From contig OU015543.1 in the NCBI GenBank assembly GCA_907165065.1, positions 8,745,501-8,809,500 on the forward strand: 64,000 bases of DNA. The letters run 5' to 3'. Source of the DNA: Caprimulgus europaeus. Its lineage: Eukaryota > Chordata > Aves > Caprimulgiformes > Caprimulgidae. Below, one piece after another: positions 1 to 10,800 of this stretch. The stretch's first letter is position 1. Every line of letters starts with the position of its first letter. Below the pieces are notes generated by a model. It did no database searches, was not told the origin of the DNA, and saw only the letters and a list, made by a program, of their open reading frames with translations. A program made the translations under genes and the position numbers.

Positions 1-238
1 ATCGAGTCCAACCATGAACCCAACACTGACAAGTCCCCGACTGACCCCTGTCCCTCAGCACTGTGTCTACACGACTCTTCAATCCCTCCAGGGATGGGGA
101 CTCCACCACTGCCCTGGGCAACCCCTTCCAATGCCTGAGAACCCTTTCAGGAAAGAAATTCTTCCTCACATCCAATCTCAACTGCCCTTGGCACAAATTG
201 AGGCCATTTCCTCTTGTCCTGTCACTTGTTACTCTCAG
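1..238 (-). mobile_element. CR1 LINE fragment, 5'-truncated, inverted
   Basis: The strand reads as the reverse complement of a CR1 3' region. The block 'ccctccagggatgg...ccaccactgccctgggcaacc' is the complement of the conserved CR1 segment that encodes the end of ORF2 and the 3' UTR. The window starts inside the element, so the CR1 3' tail lies off the left edge. It is nearly identical to the copy at 1857-2190 over about 180 bases, which points to the same subfamily. Confidence 0.85.
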
Positions 239-1856
239 TTACCAACTGGCCACATCCTGCTCCCCCAGCCTCAGAAAGCCCCAGTGCCCATCGCTGCCTG
301 ATTCTGGCAGTGCTGCCTCTCTCTCACCCAAGGAGAGGAGGTGTAAGGGTTAGCAACAGGTCCTCACTGCCTCAAACTCTTATCCCAGGGCAACAGGAGG
401 GTGACTTTGGGCTTTAACATGGGCAGCAGTGGCTGGATTTAACCCCTTCTGCTGCCTTCATGGTTGTGGTGTGACCAGACCTGGGGGACAAGATTTCTGG
501 GGTCCCTCAGGGTTGGCACAGAACCCTTGAGTTGCTCCTGTGCCCCTAGTATCCCCCAACCAGCTCTGAGGCCTCATTTACCCTCAGAGGGTCCAGGTTT
601 GCACATATTTCAGCCCTGGTGATGCTTCACAGGGCAAATGTTTCCCGGAAGAGCTGTCCAGTCCAGGCAGGATGAGGAGGGCAGCAGCAAACCTCCTCTG
701 GGGCAATACCCAGCTCCTCCATCTCACCCATGACCTTGCAGCATCGCCATCCCATGGAACATTCAACCTCTATCACAGCTCAAACCCCACACATGGGACA
801 GACAGACCAGCCCGGGTGTGGCACACAGCTGGCCACAGCTGGAGGGTGTCTGCAGTGGGGACAAGCAGCGGAGGGTGAAGACTGATGGTGACACATGTAG
901 CAGGCCCCCTCAGCCATGTCTCCTCTCCTTTAGGAGTCAAACCCAGCTGCAAAAAGAGCCAAACCATCCCCTTGAGCTGAGGGGAGCTAAAGCCCTGGGT
1001 GGCAGCTCGCAGGCAGGCTGCAGAGCAAGCGAGCGAGCTTGCCCCCAGGTTCACAGTGTCCCTGGCAAAGTCCTTCAGTGTCTTTAAAAAAAGCCCCAAC
1101 CAACCCTCACAATGTTTTTCTGGGGCAAAACACAGACTCCCCAATCGAAAGCCACCACACCAGGACATGCAGCTTATAGGAGCTGTTCTGCAAACATCAA
1201 AATACCTTATTTGTGCATTTAAATAACAAAATTCCCTTTTACATTAAAAAAAAAAAAGTGCCCTGATGGCTATAAATATTCTGGTGGGAACTAAAGCCCC
1301 TATGGCACCCCAAGAGGAAGACCACAACCCTGGGAGGTTCAGCTGGACTTTTCCTCCTGGTTGGAAACCTCTGACTTTCCCAGCCCCTCGGTGCCATCCA
1401 CTCTGGGGATGTTGCAGGCTCTCTCCTCTCTCCTCTGCGCTCAGCTTTCTGGGCTGGGTGGGAGATAACAAGGGGAAAAAGCTGCTTTCCTTCTCCTTCA
1501 TCCTCATCCTTCACACCACTGGGGTGGTACCCCAGCATGGGACCCTCGGCATCCTGGCAGGTCCCTCACCCACAGTGCATCCCTGACAAGAGGGAGCCCA
1601 GGTGGCTTCTCCATCACCTCGTTACCTTTTCCCGGTGTCCTTTCTTGCAGGAGGCTCTGCAAGGAGGTTGATGAGCACAAGGCATCAAGCTCTGACAGCT
1701 CCCAGTGTGCAGCCATCTCCCACAGGGAGGAGCCCATCAGTAGGGGAGCGGAGGGATGTGGGAGGACCATGGTGGGAAGCCCATGTCAGTCCAGCTTTGT
1801 GTCAACCTCTCCAGGCCAACACCGGTGTTGGAGAAGTGCCTTGGGCTCCATGCAGG
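239..1856. other. Intergenic, no gene seen
   Basis: Only short overlapping open frames in GC-rich DNA are present, with no conserved protein similarity that I recognise. An A run lies near 1245-1257. Nothing else is supported. Confidence 0.6.
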
Positions 1857-2190
1857 CTCACAGAACCACAGAACTGCCCAGACTGGAAAAGACCTTTAAG
1901 TTCAATCATTAACTCAACACTGACAAGTCCTCAACTAACCCATGTCCCTCAGCACTGTGTCTACACGACTCTTCAATCCCTCCAGGGATGGGGACTCCAC
2001 CACTGCCCTGGGCAACCCCTTCCAATGCCTGAGAACCCTTTCAGCAAAGAAATTCTTCCTCACATCCAATCTCAACTGCCCTTGGTGCAACTTGAGGCCA
2101 TTTCCTCTTGTCCTGTCACTTGGTCCTTGGTTAAACAGACCCACCCCCACCTCTCTCCACCCTCCTTTCAGGTAGCTGTAGTGAGCAACT
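1857..2190 (-). mobile_element. CR1 LINE fragment, inverted
   Basis: This is a second inverted CR1 3' fragment. It starts near the CR1 3' end (cacagaaccacagaactg..., a degraded form of the usual 'catagaatcatagaatgg') and runs through the 'gtgtctacacgactcttcaa' and 'tttcctcttgtcctgtcac' blocks to 'cctttcaggtagctgtag'. It carries the same internal sequence as the copy at position 1, with only a few differences. Confidence 0.88.
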
Positions 2191-2659
2191 TGAACCCCAT
2201 CAGTTGTACTGGCTCCTTGCACACCATCACAACCCCACTGGCATCTCACATCTCAAGCTGGGGTGAAGCCAGACCTACACCTATCCTGATCCTGCACCCA
2301 ACCCCCTCTTGCCTGTTGGCTACCCACCCTCCTTCCCCAGAAATTTGGCCAAAAATTAAGAAGGTGTGAGCCCAGTCACCCCTACTCCTGGGTACCCACC
2401 TCACCCTGTTCCTCTGGGTCTCATTTAAGAAGCAAACGTAGGTGAAGATCACCTTCCCCCCATGTTGCCTTCAGCTCCCAGGGCCAACCCCCCTATACAC
2501 CATCCCCACCTTCCCTGTTTGCTCCATCCCACGAGGGTATTCAGGGCTTTGGGGCTTAAATAACCACAGAGAGTTGGCTGGTGTCTTGGAGCCCAACAGC
2601 TACAAAAGCAACCAAGGCAGAAAGCAGGGGAGGAGAAAGGTGGGGGGGAGGTTATGGAG

Positions 2660-2735
2660 ATGGTGCATTGAGAACAGCCCTGTGGGGAAGGACTTGGGGG
2701 TACCAGTGGATGAGAAGCTGGGCATGTGCACGGTG
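2660..2735 (+). mobile_element. CR1 fragment (internal ORF2 piece)
   Basis: The segment 'attgagaacagccctgtggg' followed by 'aaggacttgggggtaccagt' and 'gatgagaagctgggcatg' matches the conserved CR1 region that precedes the '...gccggcaatgtgc' block. Both ends are eroded and boundaries are approximate. Confidence 0.7.
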
Positions 2736-3616
2736 CATGCGTGGCATGGATCCGGCACAGCTCCGCTCTGCTGCCACCATGTCCTACCCTCCTAGTAATT
2801 AAGAGAGCTGAAATAAATAGGGATGGTTTCATCCCTGCAGGGATAATTCCTCCTCCCAGGGCAGCGTGTGCCTGCAGGGCTGTCCAGGAGGTTGGGGATG
2901 AGGCAGGCAAAAGCAGCAGGTTAGAAATGGAAATTTCCCAGGAAGGGAGGAAATTGCTTCTTTCTGGGGCGTAACCAGCCTTCGCCCTCCGACAACTTTA
3001 TTTGTCACTTTACCATGTCCCTAAATAGCTCCTCAAAGCAGCTGCTGGGAGTTTACATCTCCTTTGCCTCTGCTCCCCTCCCAGCCTCAGGAAATGGGCT
3101 CATGTAGCCCCAAATTCCAAAGCAATTCACCCCAAGCAGAGGGAAAACTGCCCACCCCGTACAGCCACCCCAGGACCCTGTGACACCAATGCCTGCCCTA
3201 GCACAGCCCTCTGGCTACAGCAATGTTTTGAGGGGCACAGAGCCCTGGGAAGGTTGGGTCTCCAAAGTCAAGAGTGGAAACCATGAGCTTCTGGTGAGTC
3301 TGGAGCCAAGGATGTGGCTGGGATCCTCTTGGAGAAGGGGTGATGTTGTGCCTGGAGGGAAGCAGTTCCCTGTGTGCAGTGGAGCTGCCAACCCATTCCA
3401 GTGACCCCAGAGGTTGGTAGCCCAATCCCAAACCTGTCCACCATCCCTGCCCAGGGCTGGGGATGGATCTGGAGAGAAGAACAGATGAGAGATGAGAAGA
3501 TAGGCCTGGGAGAGCAGGCAGCAAGGGGAGGGTACACGCAGGGGAGGGCACACGCAGGGGCCGGTGCCTGTGCTCAGCCAAAGCGCTGGAGTCAGCACTC
3601 TCCAGAGCCATCTGCT

Positions 3617-3808
3617 CCCGGCACAGCCCGGCATGGACGGGCTCACCCAGGCTCCCGGCACAGCCCAGCATGGACGGGCTCACTCCGGCGCCCGGCACAT
3701 CCCGGCATGGACGGGCTCACCCAGGCTCCCGGCACAGCCCGGCATGGACGGGCTCACCCCGGCTCCCGGCACAGCCCGGCATGGACGGGCTCACCCAGGC
3801 TCCCGGCA
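3617..3808. repeat. 37-bp minisatellite, about 5.2 copies
   Basis: The unit cccggcacagcccggcatgg + acgggctcacccaggct (37 bp) is repeated head to tail five times with a partial sixth copy. A few substitutions separate the copies. The period is not a multiple of three, so each copy changes reading frame. This produces several long but meaningless open frames on both strands. The array is GC-rich and CpG-containing and lies in non-genic DNA. Confidence 0.95.
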
Positions 3809-4454
3809 GCGGATGTTGCAATTCGGTGATTCACACGCTGAGGGGCTGGGGATGGTGTAAAGCTGGACACCATCTCTGCAGCCACGCGAGCTCCAGGGAT
3901 GGGGCTGGAAAATTAGATATTAGCCACGCTGTGGAAAAGCTTTTTCAAGCATTTTTCTGGTCGCGTGAGCTGGCTTTTAAATGGCAGCACAGCTCGGCAC
4001 TGCTGCGCCAGAGACCTGACTCCAGCTGTTTTTTTTCCTTAGTCCAGAGCACAGGTAAGCTCCGGCTCCACCGGCTCTAAACGCTCATTTGAAAAGGCCA
4101 AGTTCAGCAGCAGCCCGTTAGCAGAGCCAGCGCGAGCCTCTGCGCTCGTGTCTCGCGTGTAATTGCAAAATGCAGCATCACCAGGAGCTTCTGGGGTGTC
4201 TCAGATCTGCTTCTTCCCTGGATTACTCCAAACTGCCCATCAACCCGTGCAAGGTAGGGGCCCCAGGGCAGAGAAGAGCTCTGCAGACTGGGGAAACTGA
4301 GGCAGAACAGCACAAAGCAGCAGCAGGAGAAGGTTGCAAAGACTCAACTGAACAGCACTTAATGTGCCACCACCCCACGCTCTGCTGGGCTCTCTCTGGG
4401 GGCCTTTGCGAGCAGTACACTGAGGGACACTGAGGGAAGTGTCTTCATCTGGGG

Positions 4455-5142
4455 GATGAAGGAATTGAGAGCAGCCCTGAGGAGAAGGGTGTGGGGCTAC
4501 TGGGGGATGAAGAGCTGAACATGAGCCGGCACCGTGTGCTCACAGCCCAGAGGCCAATAACCATGTCCTGGGCTGCACCCAGAGCAGCGTGGGCAGCAGG
4601 GCCAGGGAGGGGATTCTGCCCCTCTGCTCCGCTCTCCTGAGACCCCACCTGCAGTGCTGCCTCCAGTGCTGGGGTCCTCAGCACAGGAAAGACATGGAGC
4701 TGTTGGAGCAGGTCCAGAGGAAGCCACAAAAATGATCTGAGGGCTGGAGCAGCTCTGCTGTGAGAACAGGCTGAGAGAGTTGGGGCTGTTCAGCCTGGAG
4801 AAGAGAAGGCTCCAGGGAGACCTTCTAGCAGCCTTTCAATGCTTGAAGGGGGGACACATTTTAGCAGGGTCTGTAGCGATAGGACAAGGAGTGATGGTTT
4901 TAAACTAAAAGAGGGGAGATTCAGACTGGATAGAAGGAAGAAATTTGTTATGATGAGGGTGGTGAAGCACTGGAACAGGTTGCCCAGAGAGGTGGTAGAA
5001 GCCCCATCCCTGGAAACATTCCAGGTCAGGTTGAATGGGGCTCTGAGCAATCTGATCTGGTGGAATATGTCCCTGTCACTGCAGGGTGGTTGGACTAGAT
5101 GAGCTTTAAAGGTCCCTTCAACCCAAACCATTCTGTGATTCT
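4455..5142 (+). mobile_element. CR1 LINE, longest copy in the window
   Basis: This sense-oriented CR1 3' portion is about 0.69 kb long. It has the 'gagaagggtgtggggctact' and 'gatgaagagctgaacatgag' region, then 'gagaacaggctgagagagtt' and 'gggctgttcagcctggagaa', then the 'ggtggtgaagcactggaaca' block, and ends in 'aaaccattctgtgattct'. Remnants of the ORF2 3' end survive but the frame is broken, so the copy is dead. The left boundary is approximate. Confidence 0.92.
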
Positions 5143-5145
5143 ACC

Positions 5146-7408
5146 AAGTCTGGTGTAGGCAGCTGTGGGAAGGGACCAGCAGCCTTGCCCAGTCAGTCTT
5201 GAGGCCAACCCTCACCAGATGCTGATTTCCACCAGCTTTATGCAGCTTCATTAAAGCTAAGCTGAGCCATAACTCATCAGGGCAGGGAAGGCCACATTAA
5301 GAGCTAGCAGTGACGCCTTTCAGCTTTTCAGACCTCCTTCCAACAGCAGATGGGTGTCAGTCACAGCGTCGCCTGCCCAGCTCCTCACCCGCTGCAGAAA
5401 ATGGCTTTAGAGTGGAAGGTGAGGGGGTGGCTGCCCAGTGAGGCTGTCCCCCTCACCCCTCGAACCACCGTGGTGGGGACACACCTGAAGCAAACCCCAC
5501 AAGGTTAACAGTGCCTAAAATCAGCACCCAAACATCAATAGGCACCTGCAAGAGCCCCTCATCCTGCTCCAAGCCCAGGCAGGCAGCTGGGGCTTTGTGG
5601 GCAGCAAGAGAGTGGGGTCACCCCCAAGCCCAGCCCCAGGGTCCCTCCTCCATCCCCACTCAGCCCCTCTCTGCTTCCAGTTACCAGATTCCCAGCGCCA
5701 CCTAATGACACTGTCACCGGGGATAAGGACCGTCACGGGGAAGCTGGATGTATCTCAGTCCCAGGAGAGAAGGATGGAGAGAGCACAGAGAGGGATGGGG
5801 AAGAGGCAGCAGGACACCGGGCTGGGGCTTGGGGACACGGGCAGCAGAGGAAGGGGGAGCTGGAGGTACTGAGTAAGGATTTACATAATCGTAATGATCC
5901 TGCCTCTGCCCATGAGGCTCAGTCCTCCAGCCCTGCCCTTCCCTGACCTTGATCATCCCACAGCTTTCCTGCAGCCCGGCATTAACCCCCGAGCCTGGGC
6001 CAAGTTCTGGGATGAGCAAGGACACTCGGCTCAGCAAAGAAAGATGCTCCCCTTAATCTGTTGTCACAGCCCAAAAACTACCCTGAAGCATCACAGGTTT
6101 GGGAACAGCCCTTTGCTGTGTTCACTTACAGAAGCTTCCTGACATCAGCATTCAAGGTGATGTGGAAGAAAACCCCAGGGAAGAGCCAGCCCATCACTTC
6201 CCAGTACCTGCAGATCTGATGCAACCACAACAGCCCCTTCACCATCATGTTTCTGGCTGGGCTGTCTACCAAAGCAGCAGCTCCCCACCCTGAGAGCAAC
6301 CCCCTCGCCTCCACACCCCTCTTTCCAAAGCGTTTATTCGCCTCTGAACCCAGAGCTGATGTAATCTCCCGCTCAAGAGTTCAGCATTAGGACTGCATCA
6401 GCCGTGGGACGTAACGAGAGCCACATCACACAAGCAGCTGTTCCACAAAAGCTTTATTGCTCGTTTACGTATGAGTTCCCAGTATCACATTTCCTGAGTT
6501 TTCTAATGAGCTTGCAAATGAGATTTAAATAGAAAAGGAAAGGGAAAAAAAGAAAAAAAAAAAAGAGAGGAGAAGCCACAGATCTTCCTTGTCTAAGGTT
6601 GGACCAGAGATGGGGTGGGAGTAGAGTGCCCAGTGGGCAAGCCCTCTACCCTGGGAGAGGGCTCAGCAGAGATGACAGTTGAGCATGGACCCACGAGAAA
6701 TCCCCACCAGCTGCCTTGGCTCGATTTACCCTGTGCCTCCATCATGGAGCTTAATTTGTTTCTAACACACAGCCACCAGCAACTGCCATTGTCACCATTT
6801 CCACAGGTCAGAGAGGAGCGGCTGCAATCCTGCAGTGAGGGTCAGGGACAGCGTGGGTGGCAGAACAGCCAGGGAAGGGGGTCACACTGACGTGGCCCCT
6901 GCACCATGGATAAAGAGGAGATTATGGCTCACGGCTCGTAATCTAGCTTAAAACCTGACACCGTCACCACAGTCAATTTGGGCTAAGAGAAGCATTTAAT
7001 AAGCTTCAGAACACACACGCCAAAAAAACGCCACCAGTGAATGAAGTGAAAGAGCTGAAGGCGTTTTGCTCGCACCACTCAGCGCTGGCAGGTACCAACA
7101 AACAGGATCCTCATGGTCCGGAATAAGGCAATTACACGCTTGTTATCCCAACCCACCCCAGGAGCTAGGAGCCAGGCTCTGCTGGGGTTTAACTGTGGGA
7201 GGCAGAAAGGAAATGAACGCCCTTGGCTGTTTGTAGAGCTCATGACAAGCGGAGAGCAAATGGTCCCCTCCCTGCGCAAGAGGAGCGGCCTTGTCTTGGG
7301 CCGCATCACAGGAGACGCGGGGCTCGGCTGGCTGCTCCGAGATTGAGGCAGTCACAGACAAAGAAGCCAGACTCAAGTGACAGGTCCAATTTGGCTTTCT
7401 TGGAAGGG
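5146..7408. other. Intergenic, no gene seen
   Basis: No recognisable exon was found. An A/G-rich tract lies at about 6536-6567. AATAAA-type signals occur on the minus strand (for example 6453-6458), but no supported coding gene on that strand ends here. In mammals the GRIN2C 5' end lies left of FDXR; no GRIN2C exon could be recognised in this stretch. Confidence 0.55.
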
Positions 7409-7414
7409 TTTATT
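7409..7414 (-). terminator. FDXR: Candidate FDXR poly(A) signal
   Basis: AATAAA on the minus strand (tttatt on plus) lies about 460 bases downstream of the FDXR stop codon, in AT-rich sequence (ttattattaaaag just upstream). It is the first canonical signal after the stop. This is inferred from position only. Confidence 0.5.
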
Positions 7415-7875
7415 TAAAAAAACAATTATTATTAAAAGAAGCCTGCTCAGGCACGAATGACAAGGCAATGAAGCCATTTGGCTTGAGGTTAATTTAAAGA
7501 GGAAGCAGCAAGACACAAGGAAGTTAATCCACGTGACTTGCCACAGGGAAAGTGCCTGGCCAGGACTCCTGCCAGGTGTGCATCTCCCCTCACCTATGCA
7601 GGTCAATGCTCAAAGGACCCAAATGACGAGAACTGCCCCCAGGGGCAGCAGCCGGCTGCAGAGATGCAGGGCCAGCCAGCAGCCTTGGGTGTTTTGAAAC
7701 ACTTTGGGAATCCAGAGTTCATGGATACTAAAGAGGCTCCAGTGTCACACACCTCCCCAGAGTGGCCACCAGTCCTGGGCATAAGCCCTGCACTCCCAGG
7801 CCCTGCCCATAACCCACTGGGGTTGTCCTAGGACAGTACCGGCTGGACCAGTGCCATGTTCCCACCACTGCTGCT

Positions 7876-10800
7876 TTAGTGACCGATCAGTCGCAGCATC
7901 TCCTGAGGATCCACTATCTTCTCTCGGGGTTTGCCTGCAGCCTTGCCTCTTGCCACTTCAACAGCATCTATCTTCTCCCAGTCTGAGAAGGAAACAGGAC
8001 GCACCCCTGGGATGATGGTGAGAGACAGGAGAGATGAGTTAACCAAGTAAAAACGAGTACAGCCTCACCTCCCCGTTAGCAGGGACCTGATGTGCCAGCA
8101 AACCCTGCCCTTTTCCAATACAGCATCAGACTTCAGTCTCACAAAGGAGTAATAATTTCTAACACCATGAGGTGAGGGATGGCAGGTTCCAGTCAGCTTG
8201 GATCAGTCAGACCTTTGGAAGCTGTAACAACGGCGAGCACGGCACCACCTTAGGGGACAAACCGCTTCCAACTGACTGTTAAAGCTCAGACAGTGAAGAG
8301 GCAAAACACACACACTTTAATTGAATGCCTTTAAACACAGCAACAGCAAATTACTCTCTCGGGCATTTTAATCTTTCTCCCAACTAGCCTGGAAGGATTG
8401 CTTGGAAAACCACTCAAGAGCGATAGCTCTCGCTGTCTGGGCAGCTGACAGCGACATTTTACCCAAGGTCCGTGCTGCTTTTAATGGCCCTTCCCAGAAA
8501 GTGGTCATTAACCTCAGCAAGGACACAGAGTTTGAGGGAATTCAAGTTCTGTTCTCCTTGGGCTTTGGAGCAATGAAACAGAAGCACAACAGGTTTCCTT
8601 GGTTCAGACTCTGCTCCCAAAAGTGTCTTGTGGGACTTGCTGCCCCAGGATATCCCTATCCAGGGGTCTGGCTGTGTCATACCTGCATGCCAGCTGCTAC
8701 AGCAGCTCACACACACGCTCCCACTGACCTCGGCTGCGCAGGATGCTCTCCACGGCCCCAAAGCCTCCTCTGGAGGTGGACACGTCCAGCACGCCCACCT
8801 GGAGATCCTCCAGCACAGACTGGGCAGTGTCAAAGCTGTCATTCATGGTGGTGATGATCACACCTGTGGGTCCTCTCTTCACCCACCCGCTGCAGTACAG
8901 ACCTGCACAGGCACACAGAGCAGCCAGGTTTGGTCCAGGATGTGACCACGGACCTTCCTGGCTGCAAGTCCTTGCTCTGTCCCCGAGTGTCGCATCAAGC
9001 TGCAGGCAGTGGAAGACTCCATCTCTGCTGTGGGCACAGCGTGGCCCTTCAATGGTGCTGTCACAGGAATTTGGGTGCAGATTGGCACTAAGCAGCTGTA
9101 CAAGCTGCAAAACCAGACACCTCCAGTGCGAGCTGGGGATGGGCCAGGTCTTAACGTCTGGCAGAGGCAGCTCCTTTCCTCAGTTTCCACCCTTCAACTG
9201 AGGCGTGGAACTGCCTCCATCAGTGCCCTTGGTGATTGGAGCTTCCCACCCCAATGCCCACAACCCACCAGCTGCACTTGACATCTCCCATGCATCCTCC
9301 TGCGGACACAGACCTGGGACACCCTCCACTCTGCCCGAGCTGTTGGGGATAACGCCGCGCTGGGTGTCAAAGGGCACTGCCGGGTCCAGGGGCAGGCTCC
9401 TGTAGCCAATGCTGCTGAGCACCAGCCCACACTCCAGCTCCTCCACATCTCCTGTGGGGACAGCTTTGGCAGAGTCACCTGAGCCCTAAGAGAGGGAAGA
9501 AGAGGTTGCTGACCACCAGACAGTCACCAGGTGCAGAACAGCACCTTCCTCCAGTCCCCTTTGACATCCTGGAAGAGGGGAGATTTAGATGAGATCTGAG
9601 GAAGAAATTCTTTCCTGTGAGGGTGGTGAGACCCTGGCCCAGGTTGCCCAGAGAAGCTGTGGCTGCTCCTCCCTGGAAGTGTTCAAGGCCAGGCTGGATG
9701 AGGCTTTGAGCAACCTGGTCTAGTGGAAGGTGTCCCTGCTGCTGGCAGGGGGTTGGAACTGGATGAGCTTTAAGGTCCCTTCCAACCCAAACCATTCTGT
9801 GATTCTATGATCCTTGATCCCTGGGTATTTGCTAAAGGCCTTTCTGCAGCAGCAGCATGGAAAGAGTTCCCTTTAGACAGGGAAAGGCTTGTTGGTGGTA
9901 CCAACTTCCCTGACAGCCTGCCAGTGGCCACTCCAACCAGCTAGGGAACACAAAGTTGTCTCTGGAGAGATTCCCAAGGGCTGCAGGGCATCCTGCTCCA
10001 TCCCCAGCCCTGCTAGGGCCATGCCAGCCTCCCAACCAGCCCGTACCTCCAGGTGGGTCAGGGCCATGCGGACGCCCCGCGCCCGCCTCCCGTCAGCGGT
10101 GGGCAGGACCTCCTGGGGACTGCGCTGGAACTTCAGCACCCACTCCCGGGGGGCTGCTGCCTGCACCTCCATCCTCTTCTCCCCAGGCTTTTCCAGGGCT
10201 GTTTTGATCATCAGCTCAGTCAGTCGCTTCCTGGGCCTGGGAGCATCTAGAAGAAAGAGCTTCAGGACAGGAACCACAGCAAAAGCCCCCCGGGACGCAG
10301 CAGGGAGCCAAGGACACGTGTCAAGGCAGTTTCAGTGGTATGTGAGTGTCCATTTGGAGTTTGTCAGGACACCTTTGAGATGACAAACTGCAAGTCAAAG
10401 TGACCAGGAGAGCTCCTGAGGCTTGAGGCCAGTGGGACACACAAATCAAAGTCTGTGATTTTGCTGTCTTGCTGGTGCTCAGGGGCAGCAGCCTGTGGAA
10501 AAGAGCAAGTCTCTGGATACCCTTGAACTAGGTGGGGTTTTTTTAGCTCTGCAGGAAGCTCTGAAATCATCAGCCTTGGGATCTCTGCTGCAAAGTTCCC
10601 CAGTCCTCCTAAACCTTCTACCCTCATCACTCAGAGAGTAAGCATCACTCCTGAGCAGCAAAGTGGCTGCACCAAAAGAGAAACAGGCTGTTCCCTTGTC
10701 TTCATGGCCTCCCAGCACCCTGAGGACTAGCCACACCATGGTCACCTAGCTTTTCCATGCCATGCACAGAGCAAGAGTTGCTCTGATGCACATTCTGAGC

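Noticed and set aside
1602..2369. 255-codon plus-strand open frame
   Set aside because: Half of it lies in the inverted CR1 copy and reads the antisense strand of the element. No protein family is recognisable.
3374..3860. Open frames of 98-151 codons with repeated HGRAHPGS-like residues
   Set aside because: They are translations of the 37-bp minisatellite. The period is not divisible by three, the same residues appear in shifted frames, and there is no conserved domain.
4839..5102. 87-codon open frame encoding a conserved-looking peptide ([17 protein letters not shown])
   Set aside because: This is the familiar CR1 3'-end open stretch, seen in many copies, and not a host gene.
5146..7408. 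GRIN2C 5' exons expected left of FDXR by human synteny
   Set aside because: No ligand-binding-domain or signal-peptide exon could be matched on the minus strand. The gene may lie further left.
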